Positions 35,426 through 46,662 of a stretch of 64,000 nt of DNA are shown piece by piece. How positions within the stretch are numbered: position 1 is the first letter of the stretch; each line of letters begins with the position of its first letter. The position numbers and the translations under genes were made by a program. The DNA comes from Tenrec ecaudatus (lineage: Eukaryota; Chordata; Mammalia; Afrosoricida; Tenrecidae): positions 112,761,677-112,825,676 of the forward strand of contig NC_134542.1 of the NCBI RefSeq assembly GCF_050624435.1, written 5' to 3'. A model generated the notes under the pieces. That model did no database searches, was not told the DNA's origin, and worked only from the letters and a program-made list of their open reading frames with translations.

Positions 35426-36035
35426 ACTTCCATACTATTATCATTTCCCCTTATAGATTTGTCTATTGTTTGGTTGTACTTTGAGCCAGAGGAGTGAGTT
35501 TAGTTCCAGATATTTAAGTAAAACAAATTATATCAATTATGTAATGTAAACATCACTGATAATTGTTGTCAAGCTTTCTATCCCCACAAACAAAGATCCT
35601 CAACCTGATATGACCCCTGGCAACCACTCGTGTTTACTTTTGATGGTGAAAAGCGCCAGACACCAGGGGAAGCGTGAAGGTAATCAAAAGGAAGTAAAGA
35701 CCGAGTGACCCTACATTCAAAAAGGTTTGTTTCAACTTCCAACAGTAAAAATGAAACTTGAAATTAGTAAGAATGAACGAGATACACAATTCCCGCATCA
35801 CTCGCCTTCCTCAAGCACTGCTCATTTTAGATTTTACGATTGAACAGAGCAGGGCCTTCGGTTGTTCACATAAATAAAGTGTCTTTATGTCGCACCTATC
35901 TTCCACATAGTCATTAGAGCCGTTTTAAAAGTGAAATGATTCCCTCAGACACTCAAATGACGTGAGGCAAGAGTGATTTGTGGCAAGAGAGAAATGGGTG
36001 GGGTTAAACACACATGAGGTACTTCTTTTTATCAC
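35426..36035. other. Mostly unassigned; possible old L1 traces
   Basis: TGACCCCTGGCAACCACTCG near 35610 resembles antisense ancient L1 3' sequence. The rest is unassigned. Confidence 0.4.
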
Positions 36036-36039
36036 AATG

Positions 36040-36365
36040 TGGTAGTGTGTACCATGTAGTGATGTTGGACGCTACGCCACAAGTCTTCCCAAAGCAGGGG
36101 AGTGGTGGAAAGGTTTCCAGGGAATTTCCAGGCAAAAACAAATGAAAAAGTAAGATCTACTCCCAAAAATTCAGCCCGTAACAATCTATGGACCATGAAC
36201 TTTGTCGAATATAGTACTGGGAGATGAGCCCCTGTGGTGGAAAGAAACTCAACCTTACCAATGAGTGCGACGATGGTGCAGGATTGGGCAATTTGTTGTG
36301 CTGTCAAGTGAGGTTCTAATGAGTTGGAGCCAATGCACCAGAAACTAATCATATGACAGCAACAG
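36040..36365 (+). repeat. RTE-related 5'-region fragment
   Basis: ATATAGTACTGGGAGATGAG then CCCCTG recalls the 5' UTR of the afrotherian RTE, and GAGTTGGAGCCAATGCACCA recalls its 3' end. This would be a deleted, non-autonomous derivative joining both ends. Evidence is thin. Confidence 0.4.
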
Positions 36366-36448
36366 CCTATGAGGTTGCCTTATCGGAAGCATTGGCTTTA
36401 AGCGCACATGTATACAAAGAAGGAGATATTGGCTTTAGATTTTTTTTA

Positions 36449-36543
36449 ATATGCATGAATTTGCACGTCATCCTTGCGCAGGGGCTAGGCTAATCTTCTC
36501 TATGTGCTTCCACTTTTAGTGTATGTGCTGCTGTAGCGAGCAC
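36449..36543 (-). pseudogene. RNU6: U6 snRNA retropseudogene
   Basis: Minus-strand text matches U6, the spliceosomal snRNA. It runs from the 5' GTGCTCGC through GCAGCACATA, AGAGAAGATTAGC and CCCCTGCGCAAGGATGAC to AAATTC. The 3' part lacks the usual GCGTTCC and stops near ATATT. An A-run follows (T-run 36441-36447 on +). The flanks TGGCTTTAGATTTT (36430-36443) and TGGCCTTTAGATTTT (36546-36560) form a target duplication, so this is an L1-made retrocopy. The CTTCGG of the 5' stem is mutated (CTACAG) and no U6 promoter elements are recognised. Confidence 0.92.
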
Positions 36544-36560
36544 AATGGCCTTTAGATTTT

Positions 36561-37615
36561 ATTGAACACGTAGCAATTCTCAAGTAGCACACTTCTTGCA
36601 AAAAGTACCTATTTTGTAGCAAGTTATTTTAACTGTGTGTGTGTTTTAAGGAATAAAAATTAAGTATATGCAAAAGTAACGTGTTTGACTACCTTTCAAG
36701 CTCCTATTGCTAAAGTAAAATTTAGAAGTACTAATTCCATCATGCTTTGAAATATTAAAAACATCCAGATGAAAATGGCTTCTTCTCCTTGAGGGGAAGT
36801 CATTGTAATATAAAGCAGCAGAACTCCCCCCCCCCCCCCGGCGTGAGGCTGAGGAACGTGGCATGGTGTCGGTAGCAAGGGCAGTTAACAGTGGTCGTGA
36901 GTGATGGCTGTGCTTAGGCAGACTGCTGATGCAGGAAGACAAAACTGGAGAGATATCAAGCAGGCTGATTTAGGGCTCAGAGACAGTGGGGAGCTGCGAG
37001 ATTGATAGCCCAGAAAGGAATCTTTTGGTACAGGTCCATGGCCCGCATCACAGCTTTTGGGATTGATAGCATACCGTGCTATCAATCTTAACACTGTAAA
37101 TGGGACCACTATTCTCTATGAAAAATGGGTCATATTAAATACCCTGACATTGACTAGATTGAGAACTGCAGAATGACTAAGGAAGAATACATGTTTGCAG
37201 AGATAATGCTGTACCATTTCTTTTTATAGTTTGTTGAAGAAGGGAGAATAAAGGCTGATCCTAGCCCAAACATATCTTAAAGGAACAATCATGTTGATTG
37301 TATTGCTACTTCAAAATTCAAATTGAAATTGATGAGAGTATAGATAGGACTGATTGAGATCCCGTAATCTTTGAAGTGATGCTAGTGGTAGGAATATAAT
37401 CAATCAATAATAACTTAATAAGATGAGGGAAATGTACATATGGCTCTGTACTGTTAAAGAATAATGACTACATTTCAATTCCTGTCTTTAATGAGATGTA
37501 AGGTTTTAAAAAAATGAGTGCAAATATAATTATGCAAAAAATATGGAGCATTTCTCCCCTAGGTCTCGGGACTATTTTAGTGCTTGCTGTAATATTAGGT
37601 ACCTATTATCATGAG
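36561..37615. other. Unassigned sequence
   Basis: No family or gene recognised. Contains a C-run at 36826-36839. GATTGATAGC followed by a GCTATCAATC at 37060-37086 forms a 10-bp inverted repeat of unknown meaning. Confidence 0.45.
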
Positions 37616-37619
37616 GGAA

Positions 37620-37828
37620 TGAAGCCCTCCCGGTTCAGTGAGTGGGTAAATGCTCAGCTGCTAACGGAAAGTTAGTAGTTTCACCCCACCAGCAACTCAG
37701 CGAAAGATGGGCAGTCTACTTCCCTTTGAAATCCTTGTATGCCATTTGACCTATCTTCTTCAAGTGGCAGCTCTACTCTGTCCTATAGAGCCACTATGAG
37801 TAGGAATTAGAATTGACGTTTTAAGAAT
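37620..37828 (+). repeat. AfroSINE
   Basis: GAAGCCCTCCCGGTTCAGTG (head), AAGATGGGCAGTCTACTTCC (body) and GAGCCACTATGAGTAGGAAT (tail). Confidence 0.88.
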
Positions 37829-37834
37829 CGTTTA

Positions 37835-38045
37835 CATGGTTCCTGGAGGGCGCCAGCAGTTTGCACTTGTCTTGCTAACTTAAAGACTGGTAGTTCAGAT
37901 CCACTTGGCAGTGATGGGGGAGGAAGACCTGGCAATTGAATCTACTTGTATGCAGATTACAGCCAAGAAAGTGTCAGGAGCATTTCTACTCAGTAACACA
38001 TGCAGTTGCCATGAGTCAGAATCCACTTGACAATAACAGATTTAG
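37835..38045 (+). repeat. AfroSINE, adjacent, same orientation
   Basis: GGTTCCTGGAGGGCGCCAGC (head), GAAGACCTGGCAATTGAATC (body) and TGCCATGAGTCAGAATCCAC (tail). It abuts the previous copy head to tail. Confidence 0.85.
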
Positions 38046-38849
38046 AGCTTATCAAGCTCTCATCATTAAATCTGCTGAAGCAAATAGCTCAGGTGGGAGT
38101 AGAGAAACTAAATATTCTTTCTTTTCTTTCCCCCGTTCAAAACGAAGCTTTCTTCTATCTGTCTTCCATCTTCAATGTGTTTAAAACTGATTTTTAGCAT
38201 TAAACTTCATGTTGTTGGCTCATACCAACATTAAATCTGAAAATAACTTGACCTTTTTGCATTCTTCTTAAAAAAAAAAGATTCCCTTGTTGTTGACAAT
38301 GTACACAGAGAAAGCATAGCACTCCAACCATCCCTGCAGGTACGATTCAGTGACTTCGAAAGTCTTTGGGGTGTGCAGCCATCCTGAGTGTCTCTTTCTG
38401 AGTTGTTCCTCCTCTAATAGTGTAAAGTCGCTGCTCCTGAGTTTCCAACTAGTCGTCTAAGTTGCAGGGATCAGTTTGTTCCCACATACAAGATCTTCAA
38501 AGAGCATAATGCTCAAGGCAGACGATCTTTACTAGTTAAGTTAAACTATTATTTCATCTTGAGAAGACTTAAGGGAACATTTCTGTTCTAAGGCTTTACA
38601 GAACATCTTAGAGTAATAGATTCAGGGCTTCATCCACTTTCCATAGCTCCAGAAGGACGGGACTCTGTAAGTATTTATAACTCTCATCTGCATTTTCACT
38701 TTAGTGAGCATTCTTTAAGAAAATCAATCAAAATTTTTTGTGATGATAGCCAGCCACCATTCCGTCCTTCTAGTCTTAGAGCAAAGGAGGTAGTTTTTCC
38801 TGGGGCATTCCATCCACCCTTCTTTCCTGACTGCCATCTTTCCACATTG
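38046..38849. other. Unassigned sequence
   Basis: No repeat or gene recognised. Confidence 0.5.
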
Positions 38850-38857
38850 CTCTAGAG

Positions 38858-39193
38858 CAGTGGTTCTCAACCTTCCTAGTGCTGTGACCCTTTAATACAG
38901 TTCCTCATGTTGTGGTTACTCCCCAACCATAAAATCATTTTCATTGCTACTTCTTAACTGTAGTTTTTCTACTGTTATGAATCATAATGTAAATATCCGA
39001 CATGCAGGATGTATTTTCATTGTTATATATTGAATATAATTAAACATAATTAAAGCATAGTGATTAATCACAAAACAATACATAATTATATATTGTGAAG
39101 TATTTATGTGTTTTCTGATGGTCTTAGGTGACCCCTGTGAAAGGGTCGTTTGACCCCCCAAAGGGGTCATGACCCATAGGTTGAGAACCGCTG
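38858..39193 (-). mobile_element. SPIN-type hAT transposon, non-autonomous
   Basis: The ends are CAGTGGTTCTCAACC and GGTTGAGAACCGCTG, the terminal inverted repeats of the SPIN family of hAT transposons. Internal text (AAAATCATTTTCATTGCTAC, GTTATGAATCATAATGT, GACCCCTGTGAAAGGGTC) matches the non-autonomous SPIN form in antisense. An AT-rich extra segment of about 110 bp lies in the middle (about 39008-39110). The 8-bp flanks are CTCTAGAG and CACTAGTG (six of eight identical, shared CTAG core), as expected for hAT target duplications. Confidence 0.9.
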
Positions 39194-39201
39194 CACTAGT
39201 G

Positions 39202-39645
39202 GGATAAAGGTCAACTGTCATGCCCTTGGTGCTGCTGGGAAGCTTGTAAGACCCCAGTTAATACTCAATGAAGAAGGATGTAAAACAGAAGCACTAATCA
39301 CGTTATTAGGCCAATTAACAGAAATGTCCCATGGGACAATGACTTCCAACACTTTAAATGCACAAAAACCAGTTCTAATTGGATAAATTGTCTACTTAAT
39401 CTTTAAAAATTCCATCCCAAGATAAATTAATGTGGTTGTTTGCTTACTCTGTACAATTTAAGTTAAAACTGTAACTTTTCTTTTGAGTCTTATTTTAAAT
39501 GTATGTAACTATAATAGTGATTTGATATCCAAATCATCGACTACTAAATTAAATTCTTCTATAACAGCCGAAATAACATACTTTATTCGTTTTCGTTAAC
39601 CTACTTCCCTCACATTTCATACTGAAGCAGTGTATTTCTAAGTTT
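39202..39645. other. Unassigned AT-rich sequence
   Basis: No gene or family recognised. Confidence 0.5.
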
Positions 39646-39649
39646 GCTT

Positions 39650-39870
39650 GTTTCTGTTGATTTTGTTGCTCGTGAGTCCATCCGGGCTCACAATGGCTTC
39701 ATGTATACAGAGTAAAGTTGGTCCATAGGATTGCCATGGCATCTGTGTGCAGAACACCAGGCTTCTTTTCCAAGACATCTCTGGGTGGGTTAGTACATCC
39801 AACTTTTGAACTAACAGTTGAATTCTTAACTCTTTCAATCATTCAGAGACCTTCATTGCCTAATGTCGCC
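39650..39870 (-). repeat. AfroSINE
   Basis: TTTTGTTGCTCGTGAGTCCA (antisense tail), CATAGGATTGCCATGGC (body) and TTTTGAACTAACAGTTG (antisense head side). Confidence 0.75.
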
Positions 39871-39874
39871 AATG

Positions 39875-40440
39875 AGTGCTTTCCAACAGAAAGCATTTCT
39901 GCTCAACCCTCTACCATTCTCAGAATGGTTGCGTTTGTAAGCTCATGGTTGCAACCACAGTGTGGCGCATCTCCTTGATCCCCTTCCTCTTTTCAGTGTC
40001 TCTCTACCATGCAGTGTGTCCTTTTTCAGGCACTGGTCTTTCCTAATAACATATCCAAATCACTGGATACTAGGTCTAGCCATCATAGCATCTAAGGAGC
40101 ATTCTGTCTATACACTCTCTAAGATCGATTTGTTAGTTTTTCTGACAGTTCATGGTACTTATAATATTCTTCCCCAATACTATAATTTGAATGAATCAAA
40201 TTTCACATCTCCCCTATGTTGTCCACATGCATATGAGGCTATTGAAAATATTATGGCTTGTCTAAGGCACAACTTTGTCCTTAAACAGATGTTGTGCAGC
40301 CGATGTTCCTAACGTACTATGCCATTTGATCTCTTGGCTGCTGCTTTGTCATCAATGATTGTGAATCCAAGTAAAAGGAGATTGAAATGGACATATTTCT
40401 CCATTTATCATGATGTTTTCTGTTTAGCCCACTGTGGGTA
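39875..40440 (-). pseudogene. RTE LINE 3' half fragment
   Basis: Antisense RTE: GTCCTTTTTCAGGCACTGG at 40018, GCATCTAAGGAGCATTCTGT at 40088, GTTTTTCTGACAGTTCATGG at 40136, CACATGCATATGAGGC at 40224 and GATCTCTTGGCTGCTG at 40329. The same order is seen at 34775-35425. Confidence 0.82.
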
Positions 40441-40489
40441 TTTTTATTTACTTTGAGTTGTACTATTTATGGAAGACTACATTTATTTG

Positions 40490-40720
40490 TTTATTATTCT
40501 TGCCATGTTATTAACATATCATGCGATTCAACAGTTCAGTTCTTTTAAGAAGAGTTGTATAATCATCACCACAATCAATTTTAGAACATTTTCTTTTCGC
40601 TCATACTCCTAGTTAGGTGTCTGTTTCTCTACAATCTTCCCTACTATGTCCCTTGTTAATTATTGATCCAGTTACTGACTCTATAGATTTACCTATCCTG
40701 GATTTCATTACAGAAAAAAA
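40490..40720 (-). repeat. Ancient L1 (L1M-like) 3' fragment
   Basis: CATGCGATTCAACAGTTCAG, then ATCATCACCACAATCAATTT and TTAGAACATTTTC, is the familiar antisense text of old mammalian L1 3' ends. Confidence 0.65.
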
Positions 40721-40984
40721 CATACAAAAAATCAAAACACAAACTAAAAATTAACAATGACAAAATAAAATGGAAAAAATCTCAAATGAAAATAAAGCAG
40801 TAACTATTAAAAACTAGAGCAAATATAAAATGAGACAAAAGAGAAATCAAATGGTAATGTGTTACATGTTAACATAATTGCATCTGTCATATTTGACTGT
40901 ACCATGTTCTCTGTCCTATAGCAAGGCTATTCACAGATCTGAACTATAAACAGAGGCTGAATCCTTGTGAGGACCCTATAAATA
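40721..40984. other. Unassigned A-rich sequence
   Basis: A-rich on the + strand; no family assigned. Confidence 0.4.
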
Positions 40985-41165
40985 GATCTTATAACAAAGT
41001 GTTGTGAAGATCAGACGGTGCCTGGCTATCAGAAAGAATAATACCTGAGGTTTTAAAGGCATGTCTTAAAATAAGCAGCCATCTAAGTGAGGCATCCACT
41101 AGGTCCACATGGAAGAAGGATACTAGCCTGTGTGATCCAAAGACCATAAATAATAAAATCCAAAT
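40985..41165 (+). repeat. Old L1 3' UTR fragment (copy H)
   Basis: GACGGTGCCTGGCTATCAGA, GAGGTTTTAAAGGCATG and CCACATGGAAGAAGGATACT follow the order of the same block in copies A, B, D and J, with more divergence. Confidence 0.75.
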
Positions 41166-41465
41166 ATAGAGGAGGGAACGGTATCAGAACTTAAGCTTTG
41201 AGAACCCAGTTTATAGAAAGCTATGGGACAAGTGGGAACTCAACATCTATTTGTAAGATTATAAGTTTTGATTTCTAGTGGTGCTTGTGTGTGACTGTGA
41301 TACAGGATTGTGATGTATTTGAATATGTAGCATTTCAAATACAAACAGGGTTACACGTGGTGAAAAGGTTTCAGAGGAACTACCAGACTAAGGACAGATT
41401 AGTTAGGAGTAAGGTATCTACTTTTGAAAGACTGACTACTGAAAACCTAAGGAACTTCAGTTTAA

Positions 41466-43152
41466 AAATATACATTTTATTGGGGGCTCATATAATTCTT
41501 ATCACAATCCACAAATCCATCCATTGTGTCAAGCACATTTGTACATTTGTTGTCATCATCATTTTCAAAACATTTTCTTTCTACTTGAGCCCTTGGTATC
41601 AGTTCCTCATTTTTTTCTCTCCCTCACTCACCTTCCCTCCCTCATTAGTCCTTGATAATTTATAAATTATTTTTTTTTCATGTCTTACACTGACCAATGT
41701 CTCCGTTCACCCACTTTGTTGTTGTCCATCACCCTTGGAGGGGGCTAGATGTAGATAATTGTGATCAGTTTTCCCTTTCTCCCCCCACCTTCTCCTTACC
41801 ATCCTGGCATTGCTGCCCTCATGATTCGTCCTGAGGGGTTTATCTGTCCTGTAAATTCCCTGTTTCCAGCTCTTATCTGTATCAATGTACATGCTCTGGT
41901 CTAGCCAGATTTGTAAGGTAGAATTGAGGTCATGATAGTGGCCTGGGGAGGAAACAATAAAGAACTAGAGGAAAGTTGTATGTTTCATCATTGCTATACT
42001 GTACCCTGACAGGCTCGTCCCTTCCTTGTGACCCTTCTGTGAGGGGATGTCCAATTGTATACATATGGGTTTTGGGTCTCCACGTCACACTCTCCATAAT
42101 TCACAATGATATGATTTTTGTTCTGGGTCTTTGATGCCTGATACCTGATCTCATTGACACCTCATGACCACACAGGCTGGTGTGCTTCTTCCATGTGGAC
42201 TTTGTTGCTTCTCAGCTACATGGCTGCTTGTTTATCTTCAAGCCTTTAAAACCCCAAATGCTATATCTTTTGATAGCCTGGCACCATCAGCTTTCTTCAC
42301 CACATTTGCTTATGCACCCATTTTGTAACATATGTACATAGCTCTATTTCCCTGGCATTGTATATAAATATATTTACATTTGTACATGCCTGTATTTTGA
42401 CCTTTATAAATGCTCTTTGCCTTCTAGCACTTTCCTCTAGTTCTTTTTACTTTCCTCTTGTCCCACTATCATGTTCAACTTTCATTCCTGTTTCAGTAAT
42501 TCCTTTTGGCCACATTGCCCTTGATCAAGCCCTACCAGACATCCTACACCTTCCTCACCAAAGATTTTTAGATCACTTGTTTTTCCCTTGTCCCTGGGTT
42601 TGTTAACACCCACATCCTTTTCCCTGCCTCCCTCTCCCCCATGCCCCCAGAACTGTCTGTGCAGTTGTTTTCTCCTCTGGATTGTTTATCCCCTCTATCT
42701 TATCTACATAGACCTGCAGAGACAATAATAAGCACAGAAATAAGGCAGATCAAAACAAAAGAACAAAAGATAACCAAACAACAACAAAAACTAAAGACAA
42801 AAAAAGAAGTCTATAAATAGTTCCAGGTCTGTTGTTGACCTTCAGGAGTGTTTTCCAGTGGGGTTCTACATCCTTGCCCCAAAGTCTATTTTTGGTAGTT
42901 CCCGGGGACTTCATTTCTTTGCTTCCCTTGCTGCTCTCTTGCACGCCCTTAGCATTTTGCCTCAGTGTGGTGAAGTCAGATCGGGAACAATTCCTGCACT
43001 GTGCCTCCAGTGTTGTCCCTCATAGCGCTATGCTTCAGTGAGAGACATCTTGTCTCAAGGTGGGGCCGGCCCTACGTTCCTCTCTGTGCATTGGCTGCTC
43101 TGAGCAGGAATATCGTCCTCTGGTCTTGGTCCGCCAGGATGAGGCAGCAGCT
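41466..43152 (-). repeat. Tenrec-type L1 3' UTR (copy I)
   Basis: Antisense. It starts with ACATTTTATTGGGGGCTC and carries the pyrimidine tract (polypurine on the other strand) near 41580-41645. It has GCCTTTAAAACCCC near 42243 and the antisense of the G-rich 5' block up to about 43150 (GGTGGGGCCGGCCC near 43058). About 1.7 kb, nearly as long as copies A and K. Confidence 0.85.
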
Positions 43153-43154
43153 TT

Positions 43155-43362
43155 CTATACTATCTCATTGCCATTGAATCAATTCCAATTCATAGTGACC
43201 CTGAAGGGCAGGGTAGAACTGCCCCTGTGGGTTTCTGAGACTGTCACTCTATGGGAGTAGAAAGCCTTATCTTTCTCCCACAGAGCAACCAGTGGTTTTG
43301 AATTGCTGACCTTGTGGTTAGCTGCCCAACACATAACTATTACACCACCAGGGCTTCCACTT
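43155..43362 (-). repeat. AfroSINE
   Basis: TCATTGCCATTGAATCAATT (antisense tail), GAACTGCCCCTGTGGGTTTC, GGTTTTGAATTGCTGACC and ACTATTACACCACCAGGGCT (antisense head). It is one of the best preserved copies. Confidence 0.93.
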
Positions 43363-43369
43363 CCATAGC

Positions 43370-43462
43370 ATGTTGTTTGAGTACCATAGTAGCCCTGTGC
43401 ACGAACAAAACACTGCCTAGTCCTGTGTCATCCTCACAATTGTTCTTGTGCCTGATTCGATT
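43370..43462 (-). repeat. RTE LINE 3' tail fragment
   Basis: CACTGCCTAGTCCTGTGTCA then TCCTCACAATTGTTCTTG matches the antisense 3' end of RTE as at 33240-33290 and 49480-49510. Confidence 0.7.
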
Positions 43463-43481
43463 GTGTGTGTGTGTATTACTA

Positions 43482-43590
43482 CTACTCACTGCCATCAAAT
43501 TGATATCAACTCACAGAGACACTGTAGGAAAGGGTAACCTGCTGCTGTAAATATTTACCAGAATATAAAACCTCATCTTTCTTCATTTAT
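43482..43590 (-). repeat. AfroSINE, partial
   Basis: CACTGCCATCAAATTGATAT and ATATAAAACCTCATCTTTC; the head side is lost. A short GT run precedes it. Confidence 0.7.
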
Positions 43591-44275
43591 ATATGTAGTC
43601 TATATTGTGCATATATATCATATATACATGTATGTACATATGTAGTAGATGGTATATTTTTCTAATCTAATAGAGGTGCAGAAATTTTGTATTTAGATTT
43701 GCACTTTCAAAATATAAAGCTATTGAGTTAATTGATTTGACAGTGCAAGGAAACTTTGAATTGATTTTCCTGAAAATTATTTGAAATATATCTTCTTGAA
43801 GTTACCAAGCTGTGTCTATGAGCAGCATGCTAAAAATTTAGTTGCAACCTGACTTAAAAGCACTTTTGAAAATGTGTGAAGAGTAACAGATACACATGTT
43901 GTATTCTATAATTCTCCAAATAAACAATGAATTTGTCGTAGAAGGGGGTGGGGAGAAAATCTAAATTGTGGTTAGCTAAGGTAAATGCAGTTTCACACAG
44001 GTCATTCAGCAATAACGAACCTGAGTATAAATAAATAAAATTAAATGGATAAGAACTATTCTACAGACAATCAATGCAAGATAGGCATTGCTATGTTTTT
44101 TTAAATGTCTGGGTTCTTTCGTCAGTTTGTAATGGTCATTAAGAGCAATAAAAAAATCCAACACAGGAAGGGATATTCTATAACTGCCCAAGCCCAGAAG
44201 CAGTGATGTGGCCCCACATTAATCAGTTTGACAATCTGCCTTGGGGTAGATGACTTCAATAATAAAATTGTTGTT
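43591..44275. other. Unassigned AT-rich sequence
   Basis: TA-rich patch at 43590-43650; otherwise no recognised feature. Confidence 0.5.
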
Positions 44276-45295
44276 AGAAGGTATTTTCTCCATTTTTTTT
44301 TTTTTTTTTTTAGTTGCTGACTTCAATGATAGCCTGGAACTGGCAATTTATGCCCATCTTTAGCTTCAAAAAAAGTATAAGAAAGAGAGCAGCCAGTCCA
44401 CAGAGAGAACAACATGGCTGGCCCCACTATGAGACATGATGCCCCTCAGTGACTAAGGGCGATACAGGGGACAGCACCGGAGACACAGTGTGGGAATTGC
44501 ACCTGACCGGATCCCACCACACCGAGGCAAATCACTGGGGGAGTGCAGCGGAACAGCAAGGGAATGGAGTGGCAAGGTCCCCAGGGAATGCTGAAAGTGG
44601 ACTTCGGGGCCAGGGCGTGGTGCCCCAACAGACTGGACTGGAAAACGCTCCTAAGGGCCAGCAAACGATCCTTGAACTAACTACAAGCTTTTCTCTTGTG
44701 AACTGTTTTATTCTGTTCTTTGTCAGTGGTTTGTTTTTGTTGTTTTGTTGTCTGGTTGTATACTGTTGCTTTGTTTTCCTCTGTCTAGTTTTCGTGCATG
44801 TTAGTGACTCCACAGGTCTGTCTGAATAGGACAGGCTGGATGAACTATCTGGAGGAAAAACAACGGGACCGACAGTTTTGGGGGGACTTGGGGTGGGGGG
44901 GTAGGGGGGGTAAGGAAGTGGTGTTAACAAACCCAGGGACAAGGGAAAAACATGGGACCCCAAATGGTAGAGAAGTGGGAGTGGCAGGCCTGGTGGGAAA
45001 TGATCAAGGGTAAGGTTGCTTAGAGAAGAGGTATACTCTAGCCCAGGTGGCGATGAAGCATGGTAGTAGGGCAGGAGGAAAGTCAAGGGAGATGGAGGAA
45101 AGAGCTAGGAGTCAAAGGGCATTCATGGAGGTCTAGACAAAGACATGTACATGCAAATATATATAGGAGGATGGGGAAATAGATCTATGTGTCTATATTT
45201 ATAGGTCAAGTATTAAGGTGGCGGAAGGACCTTGGGCCTCTACTCAAACACTCCCTCAATGCATGAATACCTTCTTTTATTAAATTGGAACTCTA

Positions 45296-45780
45296 TGATG
45301 CTCACTCTCCCGACACAACGGCTGGAGCCAAAGTGGGTGAACAAGTAAATGTGGTGAAGAAAGCGGATGGAGCCCGGCTATCAAAAGAGATAGTGACTGG
45401 GGTCTTAAAGGCTTGAAGATAAACAAGCGGCCATCTAGCTCAGAAGCAACAAAGTCCACATGGAAGAACACACCAGCCTGAGTGAGCGAGTGGTCCCAAA
45501 GGGATCAGTTACCAGGCATCAAAGAACAAAAAATCATATCATTGACTGCACACCTCCATGATAGGATCGCTGAAGACAAATGGGTGCATAAGCAAATGTG
45601 GTGAAGAAAGCTGATGGTGCCCGGCTATCAAAAGAGATAGTGTCTGGGGTCTTAAAGGCTTGAAGGTGAACAAGCGGCCATCTAGCTCAGAAGCAAATAA
45701 GCCCACATGGAAGAAGCACACCGGCCAGTGCGATCACGAGGTGCCCAAGGGACCAGGTATAAGGCATCATGCAAAAAAAA
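45296..45780 (+). repeat. Tandem duplication in L1 3' UTR, period 247 bp
   Basis: The block with AATGTGGTGAAGAAAG, TAGTGTCTGGGGTCTTAAAG and AAGCGGCCATCTAGCTCAGA occurs twice in a row (for example GTGGTGAAGA at 45351 and 45598). The two units are similar but not identical, so the duplication is not brand new. Confidence 0.9.
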
Positions 45781-45786
45781 AAAAAA

Positions 45787-45852
45787 GATATAAGTGTGTG
45801 TATGTATGTGTATATATGTGTATATGTATATATGTATGTATATATATATCAT
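45787..45852. repeat. (TGTATATA)n low-complexity tract
   Basis: A run of A then alternating TGTA/TATA text inside L1 copy J. Confidence 0.85.
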
Positions 45853-46662
45853 ATTAAATGAAGGGGGAAGTGCAGAGTGGAGACCCAAGGCCCAAGTGTC
45901 GACCAATGGAGATCCCCTCATAGAGGGGTTTAGGAGAGGAGATGGGTTAATTAGGGTGTGAGGTAGTATCGATGAAGAACACAGCTTTCCCCCGGATCCT
46001 GGATGCTTCCTCCCCCCAACTACCATGATCCGAATTCTACCTTGCAGGGCTGGATAGGACAGAGGCTGTACACTGGTGCATATGAGGGTTGGAGGTACAG
46101 GGAATCCAGGGTGGATGATACCTTCAGGACCAAGGGTGTGAGGGACGATGCTGGGAGAGTGGAGGGTGAGTGGGTTGGAAAGGGGGAACTGATTACAAGG
46201 ATCCACATGTGACCTCTTCCCTGGGAGAGGGACAGCAGAAAAGGGGGGAAGGGAGACTCCGGATAGGGCAAGATATGACAAAACAACGATGTATAAATTA
46301 CCAAGGGCATATGAGGGAGGGGGGAATGGGGAGGGAGGAGGGGAAAAAAAAGAGGACCTGATGCAAGGGGCTTAAGTGGAGAGCAAATGCCTTGAGAATG
46401 ATTGGGGCAGGGAATGTATGGATGTGCTTTATACAATTGATGTATGTATATGTATGGATTGTGGTAAGAGTTGTATGAGTTCCTAATAAAATGTAAAAGA
46501 AGAAAAGAGAAAAAAATGATTAGGGCAAAGACTGTACAGATGTGCTTTATACAATTGATGTATGTATATATATGAACTGTGAAAAGAATTGTATGAGCCC
46601 CAATAAATTGTTAAAATTAAAAAAAAAAAAGAAAATCAGAGATAAAAAAAGAAGGTATTTTC

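Larger units (their letters stand above)
44289..46649 (+). mobile_element. Tenrec-type L1 3' UTR insertion (copy J) with duplications
   Basis: Bounded by a perfect 13-bp target duplication, AGAAGGTATTTTC (44276-44288 and 46650-46662). Homology to other L1 3' UTRs starts near 44395 and runs to a poly(A) at about 46618. Two internal duplications are present: a 247-bp period repeat at about 45296-45780 containing GGTCTTAAAGGCTTGAAG twice, and a duplicated terminus (118-bp offset) with two poly(A) signals, AATAAAATG near 46483 and AATAAATTG near 46603. The 5' edge carries a 20-nt T-run at about 44293-44312. No coding content. Confidence 0.85.

Noticed and set aside
36449..36543. Functional U6 gene
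   Set aside because: Mutated 5' stem, missing 3' segment, poly(A) tail and target duplication show a retrocopy.
44532..45086. 184-codon minus-strand frame rich in Pro, Ser and Leu
   Set aside because: It is the complement of the G-rich L1 3' UTR; the purine bias keeps stops rare. The same region in other copies is broken differently.
45682..46281. 199-codon minus-strand frame
   Set aside because: It lies entirely in the antisense of L1 3' UTR copy J, including the polypurine tract and a TATA repeat.
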